Shown here piece by piece: positions 21,566 to 32,225 of a DNA stretch of 64,000 bases. Under the pieces are notes generated by a model. The model had not been told where the DNA came from and ran no database searches. It saw nothing but the letters and a program-made list of their open reading frames with translations. The DNA is taken from positions 16,970,998 through 17,034,997 of the forward strand of contig CM044495.1 in assembly GCA_024364805.1 (NCBI GenBank). The letters are read 5' to 3'. The number at the start of each line of letters is the position of its first letter. Position 1 is the stretch's first letter. The translations under genes were made by a program, and so were the position numbers. Origin of the DNA: Euprymna scolopes. Lineage: Eukaryota; Mollusca; Cephalopoda; Sepiida; Sepiolidae.

Positions 21566-22620
21566 TTAAAACAAAAATATTAAAGGTAAAATAAGACAGT
21601 TCAGTAATTGAGAAAAGAATTGGATATAAACAATAATTCAACAACAGACTTCAGTATTTAACGATAATTCAAAGATGAGGAATTATTATTTATATTTCAG
21701 ACGGTTTTCAGTATTTTTATTGTTACCATTGTCACTTTCTAGCCGTTGCACTGAAAGACTTCGTGTATATGCAAAGCATATAGTGACCTCTTAAGCAGAC
21801 TACAGAGGAACACGCAGTTCACTTAGGAACGCTGATCACCTTGTGTCAATGGTTAATATCACTCTTAAGTCTCAACTCCAAGCTAAGAGCCATTGGTCAA
21901 ACCGACTAAATACTATAAATGTAACCGGGCCGCTAATGTTTCTTTAGCAGCAGCAGCAGCTGTATGACATGTATGCAATTGACTTTGCCAGTGAAGGAAG
22001 AGAAGAGAAAGAAAAAGGAGACAAAAGAGGTACCATGTGGTGAGAGAACCGGAAAGCTTGTGTCAGCGTGATACGGATATATTGCCTCGGGCCGGCATTA
22101 GAGACTTTCAAAACACAATGCAAGGCATTATTTTGGAAAGTACCATGAATAAATGCCTTTCATTTCAAATGAAAACACTGAGTTGAATTTCTTTCCTTTT
22201 TTGTTCATTTGCAAATGTCTCTGAATGTTAAAATGTAATTACACTTTCAAAGATTAACAACCATGTTACATAAACGGGCTGATTAGTGCAAATCAGTTTA
22301 TGAATAGGTCAAAGCAGATACTGAAGCATATGTTCTATGCGGAAATTCTATATGAACCTTAATTTCCACAGTGAATATATATATATGATGAACTCTGCCG
22401 TCGATTTTGACGTATGAGCCTCCGCCACAACAACTAAGTTGCTCGCAAATACACACAGATGATTTGTTTATAGCGGTGAAGGCTTTGTGTAGAACCAACC
22501 ACAGTTTTTGGTATTACTGCTAACCTTTGTCGGTACAGATAACTGCACAGGACAGAGTATACAGTAGACCACAGGTTTTTACATTAGAGTTACCTTATCC
22601 TAGATGCATGTCTTAATGAA
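21566..22620. other. Unassigned sequence, partly GC-richer
   Basis: Segment 21730-22130 is less AT-rich, with a (CAG)n-like run at 21948-21961 and phrases such as 'gcctcgggccggcatt'. It might contain an unrecognised old repeat or exon but no ORF of note supports a gene. An (AT)n run lies at 22375-22386. Confidence 0.35.
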
Positions 22621-22799
22621 GACTGGGGGTGCATCTCTCCCAATGAATTAATGCACCCCCAGATACTAACCTAGAAATTTCTACAACTCAGCGCAGTACA
22701 TACAGTGCGTAGCCTTTCCAAATCGTCACCCATCTGGTACTGGCCAGGTTCAACATTGCTCAACTTTGATGATCTGGTGAGAATGTCAATGTGATTGTA

Positions 22800-22803
<4 letters not shown>
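22621..22803 (-). mobile_element. 5S rRNA-derived SINE (5S pseudogene head plus body)
   Basis: On the minus strand from 22803, the sequence follows eukaryotic 5S rRNA through its internal promoter: GATCATCAAAGTTGAGCA aligns with GATCACCGAAGTTAAGCA (A-box region) and AGTACCAGATGGGTGACGA aligns with AGTACTTGGATGGGTGACCG (C-box region). After the 5S-like part (about 22706-22803) comes a unique body with a perfect hairpin, ctgggggtgcat at 22623-22634 and atgcacccccag at 22651-22662. The 5S 3' terminal helix is lost, so this is not a functional rRNA gene. Its architecture recalls SINE3-type elements. Its 3' end is not defined. Confidence 0.75.
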
Positions 22804-22850
<47 letters not shown>

Positions 22851-23400
22851 TTACTGTGTGTGTGTGTATGTGCGAGTTCCTTCATAATATGTTCCGAAGG
22901 GATGAGCCCATCAATTGCAAATTTCACACAAAGCTAATTTATATGTCTGGCAGTGTTCTTAGATACGTTTTGTACAGAAATTCATCCAATAAGTATCGAA
23001 AATCGAAAAAAATCTGATCTTAAAAATAGTCTTTCTTTGCTTATAGATAGAAAAGAATTTTTACAGAGGAATACTTTACATTTCACCAGTGTAACAAAAT
23101 ATTCCCCTGTAAAAATTCTTCTTTTTTATCTATTAGAGCAGAAAGACTATTTTTATTAAAGACTGTCAAGCCCAAATATCAGCTGATGTGATATTGTAAA
23201 CAAACACAGACAGAATTCGATGAACGACATTATCATTATTTTTTTTTTTTTTGTGAATTAATTTACTGGTCAAATTATTTCTCATAATATACAATAATCA
23301 ATAGAGTATTGATTCTATAATAATACGTACGCAATCTGCATAAATTAAAATGTCATTTTAAGCATATTATATGACCAGGCAATGCTGGGCGTCCAGCTCG
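22801..23400 (+). mobile_element. (AT)n and Helitron-like non-autonomous unit 1 with a long internal hairpin
   Basis: Following (AT)n at 22801-22847, a unit starts with taaaagttactgtgtgtg, resembling Helitron 5' ends, and finishes at 23400 with CCAGGCAATGCTGGGCGTCC, then AGCTCG and T. Inside, 23017-23072 and 23094-23153 are inverted copies (atagtctttctttgcttata against the 'ctattagagcagaaagacta' end), forming a hairpin of about 56 bp. A T run at 23240-23252 lies in the right half. The terminal CTAG has decayed to CTCG. Confidence 0.55.
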
Positions 23401-23833
23401 TATATATACATATATATAATTTATAAAACTCATCATGTTTATCTGTCTCCATATTTTCAAACTCTATCTCTTCCGAAACTAATAGTTGCAGAGGAGCGCT
23501 AGGAGCCTTAAATGGACCGTTCTTTTATGGGTATTTAGCCGGTTAAAATAATTTTTAAAGGGGTCAAAATTGAAAAAAATCGTTATACATTTTGTACATT
23601 CATCTTAGTTTATTTTTAGTTAGTTCATATGCGTGTCATGTTAGTACAATGGTAACGTCACCAACTTTGAATGCTGCAGTTTTGCTTTTGATTTCGATTC
23701 TAGCTGATAGCACCAAAATACTTTTTTTTTTTTTTTACTTTTGAAATCGCAACTCTGTAATAATATATACAAAATTTGGACAAATTAAAAGCGTATTTTA
23801 TGACCGGGCAAAGCCAGGCATCCTCCCCGCTAG
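23401..23833 (+). mobile_element. Helitron-like non-autonomous unit 2, abutting unit 1
   Basis: It starts in AT-rich sequence right after unit 1 and ends with the stem CCGGG (23804-23808) and CCAGG (23814-23818), a short spacer and CTAG at 23830-23833, followed by T. This is the canonical Helitron 3' layout (hairpin, about 10 nt, CTRR, insertion between A and T). The interior has 'taaaggggtcaaaattgaaa', as in the 41.4-42.1 kb repeats. It encodes no replicase. Confidence 0.6.
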
Positions 23834-24849
23834 TCTTATCTAAAATGGGCTTTATTCATTAAATTTGGCGACGTTTCAGCACAACTTATACGTTCTTCAG
23901 ATATGTAAAATTCAATAGTAAAGAAATGTAAAGAAATCATTGAAAAATGACAAGAAAACATGGGAACTAAAAACGATATTTTTCTTGTTTGACTTATTTT
24001 ACTCTTAATATCTTCTGTATTCATTTCTCCTAGTTTTTGCATTTCGGAAGAAGATATAAATTGCATTGGAATATCATATGAACTAAAAAAAAAAAAAACC
24101 TATTTCGTGAAATCTTCTTATCATTTTTACACACGCACACACAAACTTACAAGTTATATAAAACACATGTGAGAATGTGAGGGGTGAGGATATATGTGTA
24201 CCCTCCATCAGAATTATAAAATCAATTTAACATGATTTTCTTAATATTTATCACTTCCAGTGGACTCATTATCACTGTAATACATGCATATATGTGCATA
24301 CAATGAAAATAAAATTTCTGTATGGTTAAAAATTGTTTCTCTCTCACACATACNNNNNNNNNNTAAGTATTATAGTATCGATTCAATGCACAATTAGGGA
24401 TTAATATGGTTCGTATTTGATGCAAAAATGAGAACAAATTTAACCATCCATGTGGCATAAAGCACTTATTCTAAGTCAATGGGCTATAACTTTTCCCATT
24501 TTTAACAAGTTAAAAATTCTAGCAGGATACACGTTCCAATATGGCTAAGTTAATCTTCCATCTGCTATTATATAAACGGGAAACTGTATGCTAGTGTGTA
24601 TGTATTTGTGTGTGTATTTGTTGTGTATGTATGTCTGCCAAAAACTTCACAGATGCATCCAACCGTAAGAAAGTTCATATGGTTAGAAAGATCAAAATCT
24701 CGGATGAAAAATATGTAAAAATTGGCCAAAAAGATTAATTCTGTGCTGGTCAACTGGGCCGTCTTTTGCAAGGAGGGGTCACTTTTTACATCAACATTTT
24801 TGCAAGTCATACACCCAGCAATCTGGCTGTACATTTAAAAACGTTAATT
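23834..24849. other. Unassigned sequence with a 10-bp assembly gap
   Basis: It contains 10 Ns at 24354-24363 next to a (CA)-rich stretch, and a Helitron-5'-like phrase at 24565-24620 (ctattatataaacgggaaac followed by TG-rich DNA) without a matching 3' end. ORFs on the minus strand carry no domain. Confidence 0.4.
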
Positions 24850-24956
24850 TGAAGTCGCAGTGGTTAGAGTATTTGGAAAAAATTAATTGAAAATGATATT
24901 CTCCTGAAGGTTGAAGGTTCAATCCTCAGTGTAGGCAACCAAAAAATACAATTGCT
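24850..24956 (+). mobile_element. tRNA-like SINE head (family B), truncated
   Basis: The A-box-like cgcagtggttagagtatttg and the B-box-like aaggttcaatcctcagtg are followed by 'taggcaaccaaaaaatacaa', after which the SINE stops and LINE coding sequence begins. It is either truncated by the LINE or fused to it. Confidence 0.65.
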
Positions 24957-24967
24957 TCCCTAATAAC

Positions 24968-25264
24968 TAGAAGATGGCCTCTGTGGCACCAGGGTACAAG
25001 AATTCTGGTGAAAGAACAGGCCCTTTCAATTATCACCATATTAGTCTCCTCCCACTCTCCACTAAAATTTTTGAGACCTTAATTAATCAAGAACTAGTTC
25101 ACTACCTCGCAAAAGCAAATCTCTCTGACAAACAGTATGCATTCAGGCAATGTTGTTCTACTGCAGATATTTTAACAGTCATCTCTGAACGCATTTACCA
25201 TGTACTGGATAAGGTGGGCGAAGCCAGGGCTGTAGCCCTTGATATATCCAAGTGTAGTATTGGG
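24968..25264 (+). mobile_element. LINE reverse transcriptase, N-terminal RT motifs
   Basis: An open frame reads VAPGYKNSGERTGPFNYHHI, SLLPLSTKIFETLINQELV, QYAFRQCCSTADILTVISER and ARAVALDISK. These are RT motifs 1, 2 and the start of motif A (the catalytic Asp of ALDISKAFD). The family resembles CR1/Jockey-type non-LTR elements. The frame ends where unrelated sequence begins at about 25265. Confidence 0.8.
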
Positions 25265-25905
25265 AATCCTAGCTTAAATGCTATCTAGGTAGTTGTAGAA
25301 ATAGCAAGTTATGTAGATATATTTTCGATTCCCATCAGCGAGTTTAGTGGGATCACAGGTTAGATTTGACATCCGTCAAACTCAAGTCACCTTTTGTCAA
25401 CCTAGTTAGATGCACCGGAAATTAGGGGTAACAGGAATTGTGGTCATAGGTTTCCAGTTGGCGACCACATCGGAGAGTTCGTTTTGGACTGCAGATGAAG
25501 CAGACATGACATTAGGGTCTCTCCTCCGACAACCATGGGTTCGAGATATAGGCTTGCGTTTTTAATAAAACAAAGTTTCAATCCATCTCGTCTTATCGAT
25601 CCATGTGCAGCAGTAAGTACCGCTACCCATGAGATGAAGCCAGCGACAAGAAGATATCATCCACTGGACAAGGCAAGCAGGTATGTACACATTATATATT
25701 TGTGCATACATGTCGAGACCTTTCAAGGCAAGAAACTGTGTAAGAATAGAACACACACATGTAAGAACACTCAGACTTTAAAAGTACCCTGAAGCAAAAA
25801 TAATTTTAAAAGAAAAAAGTGAAAGAGAATAGCAGCAGGAACATTTAATAAGAATAAATAAGTAATAAATAAGTAATAAATAAACAGGACGCAAAACCCC
25901 ATTTA
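25265..25905. other. Foreign segment splitting the LINE RT
   Basis: About 640 bp without any LINE similarity lies between RT motif A (ends ALDISK) and the continuation LLMKIKLYGLTG. I could not find clear terminal inverted repeats or a convincing target duplication. It contains taataagt repeats at 25848-25884. It may be an insertion of an unrecognised element or a deletion-plus-filler. The ORF at 25535-25792 has no domain. Confidence 0.5.
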
Positions 25906-26948
25906 TAACACAAGACATAAAGGGCTGCTAATGAAAATTAAATTGTATGGTTTAACTGGATGTATATTAAATATAATTAGATCCTTCTTAGACAATAGAA
26001 ACATACAGGTTGTAATTGTCAAGCAGCATAACATTAATGTGGGAGTGCCTCAGGATTGATCCTTGGACCATTATTATTCCTGATATTCATAAACATAATA
26101 TTGTGTCTGAGATGGTATATTCACTGATGATACAACACTCTATAATATGCATGAGGGAAGAACAGATGTACATAAATCTAAGACAATGGCAGAATTGTTA
26201 GAAAATGACCTCCAGATGATAGTGGAATGTGGACGCAAATGGACGGTAACATTTAATGCTAGTAAAATTAAGCTGCTCTCCTTTAATAATTACAAGACGC
26301 CTCTCCAACCCCTATATCCATAATAAATAGCACCCTACCTGAGAATTCTACCTTCAAACTCCTCGGCCCAACATTTGCGGGCAATGTGAACTGGAACAAA
26401 TACACAGAGGACATTGCAAAGGCTGCTGCAAAGAAGGTGAGTTCCCTCCATCAATCTAGGAGACTACTCATGTCTGAGAGTATCCTGTACCTTTACAAGA
26501 CCACCATTCACCCATGCATGGAGTATTGCTGCCACATCTGGGCTGGTGCATCTACCATTAGTCTCTTCCTCTTAGATAAAGTCCAAAAAAGAGTTGTCAA
26601 TCTAATCGGTCCCACTTTATCAACTAAGCTCCAGCCCTTGCCTCATCGGCGCAATGTTGCATCACTGTGCCTGTTTTACAAATATTTTAATGCAATGTGT
26701 TCTGATGAACACATTTCACTTGTATCCCGCCCTCGACGTACATATCCCCGACAAACCCGCTTAGCAATAAGATCTCACCCCTTCACTGTTATTGTCCCTA
26801 AATGCCAGAAAGCTTTCTATTCTAATGGTTTCTTCCCTCAAACAGCTACACTTTGGAATTCCCTTCCTGCTGTCTGTTTCCTTGGCTGTACTGATATGCA
26901 GAAGTTTAAATGTAACATAAATAAATATCTTGTTAATCTTTCCTAGAC
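25906..26948 (+). mobile_element. LINE reverse transcriptase remainder to the ORF2 end
   Basis: It resumes with LLMKIKLYGLTG, FLDNRNIQVV and NVGVPQ (RT motif B region, with breaks), then a TDDTTLY that corresponds to the RT active-site YADDTTLY with Ala replaced and the frame broken, and WTVTFNASKIKLLSF. An open frame from 26386 reads AKAAAKKVSSLHQSRRLL, YLYKTTIHPCMEYCCHIWAG and finally FKCNINKYLVNLS. This is the longest LINE copy in the window. It has several stops and frameshifts before 26386 and is dead. Confidence 0.85.
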
Positions 26949-27044
26949 ATGGCCCCAAATAGTAGCTCTTTACATCCAAGTGGTGATATGCTTTGTAAGG
27001 GGGGAACAGGAGTAAAAAAAAATTTTTTTTTTATTGCGAATTAC

Positions 27045-27236
27045 TTGACTGATGGAACAAGAGCATGCTACTCCCATGAAGTTAATAAAGGGTTCCATTC
27101 GAAATTTTGTCCAAATTCCAGAGTTCAACAAGATACATCTGAAGAAGGTTGGAGGTTACATCGACCGAAATGTTGTGAAAATCACACTTAGTATACCAGC
27201 TTGCTTCACCTGGACAACGCCAGGTATCCATGCTGG
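27045..27236 (+). mobile_element. SINE family B body running into a Helitron-like 3' end
   Basis: Segment 27050-27190 carries tgatggaacaagagcatgct, 'gttaataaagggttcc', 'gatacatctgaagaaggttg' and 'ttacatcgaccgaaa'. It then changes to tcacctggacaacgccaggt at 27206-27225 (stem CCTGG/CCAGG with ACAACG loop) and ends CTGG at 27233-27236 before T. The junction suggests a SINE captured by, or inserted in, a Helitron-like unit. Confidence 0.55.
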
Positions 27237-28139
27237 TCTATAATATAAATCTCAGCCATCTGCATGTGTGTGCATTTGTATGTCCACTAAAAACTTTTAT
27301 TATTCACATTGCAGTGGTATGAATGTGGTACCATTAGAAAGAAAGATCTCTCGGACACTTAATATGGAAAAATTAGGAAAAAGTCGATTATTTCATGGAG
27401 AAATGTCGTTTTGTTTGAAGGGGGGGATCAGGTAAAACCATGGTTTTGTTTGGGGGGGGGTCAGGTAAAACCATGGTTTTGATGCGGTTTATTAAATGTG
27501 CATGTGCGAACGGTCGATTTATTTCATCTTAAAAGACTAAATTTGCAACATCATAATGTTTGTGTCATCATGGTCCTATCGATAACGTGTTTGCTTACAA
27601 ACTTAATTTCATAAGTTCGCGTCCATGCGGCATTATTTGAAAAAAAAATTTTCTATCTTCTATCTTTTAAAATTCTCAACTTTACTCTTACGCTAATTAA
27701 CAAATTAAAAATTTTGCAGCTGATAGGTGCACAAGTGGATAATTTAAGAGTGAAACCCCTCTTTAAATTTTAGATACTTTGGATGAAAATTTTAATAGAC
27801 ATCAATTAATAAATAGCCACAAAATTTCAGTTTCTTTGAATATTTTAAAAGGTTTTTAGGGGGCTGCATAGCAAGGACACATTCTCTCATTTGAAAATTA
27901 AAATATTTCAGATTTGCATTAATTCTGATCTATAACTTATTTAACACCAATTAAATAAGATTCTTGTATTTCAATTTATTCTGAAAATCCCTTAAGCATA
28001 AGCTTTAAATTTTATTGATTTTCTAGAATCAATTTATTCTGGAATATACCAGTATTCATTGCTTTGGATTTTATAACTATTCTTGTATCCGCATTCATTC
28101 AACCATGAAGCATCCCTTTTATATGATCATTCTAAATGT
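27237..28139. repeat. Helitron-like 5' start and dispersed family C segment
   Basis: It starts with tctataatataaatctcagc and TG-rich DNA, like Helitron 5' ends. A 27-bp duplication with G runs occurs at 27419-27480 (ggtaaaaccatggttttg twice). Segment 27700-28000 shares family C landmarks (gtttttagggggctgca and 'aatatttcagatttgcatta'). No coding content. Confidence 0.45.
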
Positions 28140-28440
28140 AATTTCCAATGTATGTGCTAATAAGCAAAATTTATAATCACCCACATTTATTTTGCTAGCT
28201 AAAAGAGAGAGAAATGGATGATATGCTTTAAAAATCTGCAATTCATTCTGGTATGTACAAGTATTTGGATTTTATAACTATTCTTGTATCCTCATTCATT
28301 CATCCATTAAATTTATGTGCTAATAAGTAAAATTTATAATTACTCGTATTTTGCTAATAACATTTCCTCCAATGAGGTGAGTCATTCATTGAAAATACAT
28401 GGATTAAGCAATAATTTTTGTTGTAATTCTATATGGATTC
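28140..28440 (-). repeat. Dispersed repeat family A, inverted copy
   Basis: It is the reverse complement of 47.29-47.37 kb and 49.38-49.50 kb: 'gtgctaataagtaaaatttataat', 'ttttgctaataacatttcctc', 'gtgagtcattcattgaaaat' and 'acatggattaag'. A partial duplicate of its start lies at 28150-28200. It ends at the (AT)n array. Confidence 0.7.
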
Positions 28441-28441
28441 A

Positions 28442-28443
<2 letters not shown>

Positions 28444-28518
<75 letters not shown>
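28444..28518. repeat. (AT)n microsatellite, 75 bp
   Basis: A pure TA dinucleotide array between family A on the left and a TA-site MITE on the right. The IYIYIY-containing ORF across it is an artefact of the array. Confidence 0.95.
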
Positions 28519-28520
<2 letters not shown>

Positions 28521-28532
28521 TATATACACACA

Positions 28533-28740
28533 CAGGGTGCCCCCCCAAAAACAGGGACATTCAATCGTTTTTCTGAACATTTTACAGTCAACGGAAAAAA
28601 AAGGCCAAAGATCCTAGTGTTTTGATGTGATGTTTTGAATATAATAAACTAGTTATGACCAAAGTTTCATTTCATTCGGACAAAACACTAAGAAATGGAG
28701 CCTAATTAGAGCTAGGACCCGTTTTTTGAGGGGTCACCAT
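28533..28740. mobile_element. Mariner-like MITE with imperfect TIRs in TA-rich DNA
   Basis: The left end reads cagggtgcccccccaaaaac. The right end, read on the minus strand, is atggtgacccctcaaaaaac. The element is about 208 bp and is flanked by TA repeats. The TIR type 'CAGGGTGNCCC.AAAA' is common in mariner elements. The interior (for example 'ggacaaaacactaagaaatgg') is non-coding. Confidence 0.65.
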
Positions 28741-28741
28741 A

Positions 28742-29045
28742 TATATATATAAAATTGTTCAGAATAAATACAATAGATCTACTGGTGTGCAAATCCAATG
28801 ATTATTGGTCTTACAAAATATTATTGGATGTAATATTTTATATAAGACTATCCCAGCTAAATAAAATTGCTCAAAATCCTAGATAGAGCCAAATAAATCA
28901 TAATTTAGGAATTTAAAACTTATGGGTTAAGGCAATATATTTTACTATACTGTATTCTTTGTCTTGCATACAATAAAATTTCTATATTTGAAATTTAACT
29001 TTTTTTCAAATCATAAATTTTAAATTCCTAAATTATGATATATAT
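28742..29045. repeat. Dispersed repeat family D, second copy
   Basis: It is collinear with 7.38-7.76 kb (cttacaaaatattattgg, 'tcccagctaaataaaattgctc', 'tattctttgtcttgc'). A short inverted repeat (28897-28920 and 29015-29038, taatttaggaattt against aaattcctaaatta) brackets its right end. Confidence 0.55.
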
Positions 29046-29884
29046 TTATATATATATGATTGATTAAAAAACCTCAGTGTTTACATATATTTGAATATAT
29101 GCTCGAATGATATCGAATTTTTTGTATTGCTCGAAAACATGCGTAGTCAAAAAGTCATTCTGACCTGCAAATACAATTGGATCTTAATGAAAAGAATTTA
29201 AGTAGAATAAAGTTTGCGCTTAAAAAAATTGAAAACAAGAATTAAAAAAGAATTTTCACAAATAAACCAACTCGCCTTAACTATTTACAACTAAAATCGA
29301 CTATTATGTTTTCTCAAAGAGATATTGGAGAAAATTAAAATGCCAGCAGACTAAACTGCTTTCCGACTAGAAACATTGTTGAATCATACAATAGAAGAAT
29401 CAATAAGATTCCATTTTCCATTCTTTGTAAAGTGTATAAATATGCTAAATGACTTTATTTACAATTCTCCAAACATTTCCAATACAGAAAATCTCATCCA
29501 AAAATGTATATTAGAAAATAACATTTCTTGAAATGGATGTGTTCAGGGTAAATATATCCTATTGGTTGGTTTTGCAGAAAAAAAAATAAAAGATATCAAA
29601 AGTAGTTTGAATTTTAGTTGGTAAAAATATTCAGGCAGTCAACGTTCGTCCAAAATACAAAGTCATATGGAAGTATTTTTAGTTTGTTTTTTTATTATTT
29701 TTTTATATAGTAAATAAACTTATTTTGTATTATTTGATACAAAGTTATTTTATGTATCTATTTATTTTTAAAAAAACTTGCTATTTTACACATATGAGAT
29801 AGTGTAAGTTAATATCTTTCTTAATCGCATTTGTAAATAACCACAACCGATCCAAGAGAATTTGAACGAAGCATACCAATTTCA
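29046..29884. other. Unassigned AT-rich sequence
   Basis: No ORF or repeat recognised; nothing to report beyond AT richness. Confidence 0.4.
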
Positions 29885-30850
29885 AAGTCTGTAACGGTAT
29901 CTATTAGGCCAATCAGGAATGCAAAATGACACCATTAAAGGCTTTCATGGACGATACCATGATCCTCACATCAAAAGAAACTGAGACCCACAAGTTACTC
30001 AGCATTATGGATGAAATGATGGTTTGGGCCATACAGACTTTCAAGCCTAAGAAGTCCAGAAGCCTCTCCCTCAGTAAAGGAAAAGTGCATCAAGATATGT
30101 TTTGTAGTGGGTGGTCAGAAAATCCCTACTGATTCAGAAGAACAGATAAAAAAACTTGGAAAGATGGTATGATAACACCTTGAAAGATTCCAAACGGATT
30201 ATGCAAAGAAAAACCACAAACTATAGAACATGTTTTTAGTTCCTACAGAGTGGCCCTTGCTAATGGCCGATATACATGGTGGCACAACAGGATACTGGAG
30301 GAACTGACTACAGCAATAAGTAACCGCATGAAGCCCGAAGCAGCTAACATACGCCACAAGTTTTTTTGCTGAAGGAATTAAAATGTGGATCGGATCTAAA
30401 TGTATAACTGGCCCATTACTAGTACATAGCCAAAATATTCTTGGAATTGATGGTGATTGGATAGTCACTGCAGATTTCCCTTACTAGCAAAGTAATTACG
30501 CAAAAACTATAAGAGAAAAGGGGCAATGACCAGACATTGTTCTCTCATGAAGAACAAGGAAAACACTCACTCTGATTGAATTTACAGTACCTTACGAGAA
30601 CCAGGTAGAAAAACAGCATCAATACAATATATAGAAATATGAAGACTTAAAAAGAGAGCTGACCTATGAAAGTTACATTACAATCCTTCGAGCTGTTGAG
30701 ATTGGAGCAAGAGGTTTCCTTGTAGGCTCCCTATGCCAATTTTTAAATCAGCTTGGAATTAACGACCAGAAAGGAGTCGCAGCCAGTAAATGCCTCATAG
30801 AGATAACTGAAAAATATGTAATGTAGCTCAGGACGAAAAAGAATACTGTG
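29885..30850 (+). mobile_element. R2-like LINE remnant with restriction-like endonuclease region
   Basis: An RT active-site-like AFMDDTMILTSKETETHKLL and WAIQTFKPKKSRSLSLSKGK are followed, after a large internal deletion near 30180, by KPQTIEHVFSSYRVALANGR, a DWIVTADFPY motif, QPDIV-like residues and then IEFTVPYENQVEKQH. The spacing of the PD and the E of EFTVPYE fits the C-terminal restriction-like endonuclease of R2/NeSL-type LINEs. At least one frameshift and several stops are present. This is a different LINE class from the others here, and the clade call is by motif only. Confidence 0.6.
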
Positions 30851-31394
30851 TGATATAGTTAGAATTGTCCACAGTGTAGTTATCTCTGAGTAGATTTATT
30901 CATCTATTTAATGATTTTATTAATTTATTTATGTATATTTTAATCTTATTATGTTTCTTCGATATGAGCACGTCTTAATGAATATGTTAGACGCAGTTTA
31001 TGAACGTTAAGTGGCATGTGCAAAGCCGTTTCTCGTAACAGAAACCACTTAATTAGCAAGCATCATTTTTTTTATTGTATTGAGCAGTTTATTCAAATGT
31101 AATTCAAATAATTGGGCTTTGCATCAATGGAAGGGGGGCGATACGCAAACAAGCCGTGGAAATGAAGGACCGAAACAGTGCATATTCTCTCTTGATGACC
31201 CAATATTATCTGGAGGACGCTATGAAATACATCCAAAAAAAAAACATGATTGTATACAAATCTACAAGTGAATAAACTAAGAAATGAAATGAAATACCCA
31301 AGAAAAAACGATAAATACCATTTTATACAAAAAAAGAAAAAGCTAAGAAAAGGAAGGCCCTGAAACGACACGTTTTCTCGCTTGACAACCAACA
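30851..31394. other. Unassigned sequence
   Basis: The plus-strand ORF 31080-31271 and minus-strand ORF 31093-31479 overlap and neither shows a domain. The phrases 'ggaccgaaacagtgcatatt' (31170) and 'ggccctgaaacgacacgtt' (31357) suggest an old internal duplication. Confidence 0.35.
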
Positions 31395-31550
31395 TTAACT
31401 GTATTAGCTTGAGGTTGAAATAGTGTTTCTGTTGAGCTGTCAAGATAAAGTTTGAAATAGCATTCTGTTGGTCCATCAAAATTAAATTTGAAGTAGCATT
31501 TCCATTGGTCTGTTCAGATAAGTTTGAAATAGCTTTTACACTGAATGCTT
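31395..31550 (-). repeat. Satellite of about 45-bp period, three to four units
   Basis: Units share tttgaaatagcattnnnntt and 'ggtctgtc...aaagtttgaa' phrases at about 46-bp spacing. The reverse complement matches the larger array at 42.95-43.35 kb, so this is one family at two loci in opposite orientation. Confidence 0.7.
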
Positions 31551-32099
31551 TCTAAATAATGTTATTTCAGTATCGTCCGTAAAGTGCACAAGTAACTTTT
31601 TTCATTGAAATTATCATGTGATTACTGCTTTCGATTATAAGTCTACATTTTTCCCCCTTAATTTTTAATTGTGTTTTAAAAATTAACCATTGTTTTCAGT
31701 AAAAAATAAAAATAAAATATATATATAATTTTTGCATGGTTCTTCCAAAAGAACGCATTTCATTATTTTTCCAAAATTTCTTCGCACATTTGAGATTTTT
31801 TTTTTAATTTCTGTCATTTTCTCATGCTTGATTTTCACATGTCCACCTTCCCCATCATGCACGTAGAGTATTTTTTATCTCCTTTTCATGTGATGCAAGT
31901 TTGAACATGCTTGCTAATTTGCATATGTGCTTTAACAGTTGCTGCCACTAAAAATATTTGCTAACCAGCTATCCTTCAGCTTCTGCTGATGTTTTCGCAC
32001 GCACCTATGTACACACTGTTGCACATGCATCTAGCACTATGTGATGTTTGCAACAGCCTCTTCACAGAGAATGACTATTCATGCATGGCGAAGAGTCAC
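31551..32099. other. Unassigned sequence
   Basis: AT-rich left part with (AT)n at 31717-31729. The right part (31900-32090) is less AT-rich, with no ORF or known repeat. Confidence 0.35.
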
Positions 32100-32225
32100 A
32101 CCCTTCAAGAGGTAACCCTGTTAATGCATAAATTCCCTTAGTCGACAGTGGTAACCTTCTGCTGCGGTTAGTAATGGCAAGAATTCCTTGAACTTTATTC
32201 ACTCCTTAGTTACCACACTAGCACC
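32100..32225 (+). repeat. Dispersed repeat family E
   Basis: It is collinear with 39.57-39.67 kb: 'cgacagtggtaaccttctgct', 'gttagtaatggcaagaattcc', 'ctttattcactcctta' and 'ccacac'. No coding content. It may be the end of an unrecognised SINE or LINE. Confidence 0.55.

Noticed and set aside
22706-22803. Possible functional 5S rRNA gene
   Set aside because: The 3' terminal helix is lost, there are many substitutions, and no terminator-like T run follows in the right place.
28317-28625. 102-codon ORF with IYIYIY
   Set aside because: It reads through family A, an (AT)n array and a MITE. The tyrosine/isoleucine run is the microsatellite.
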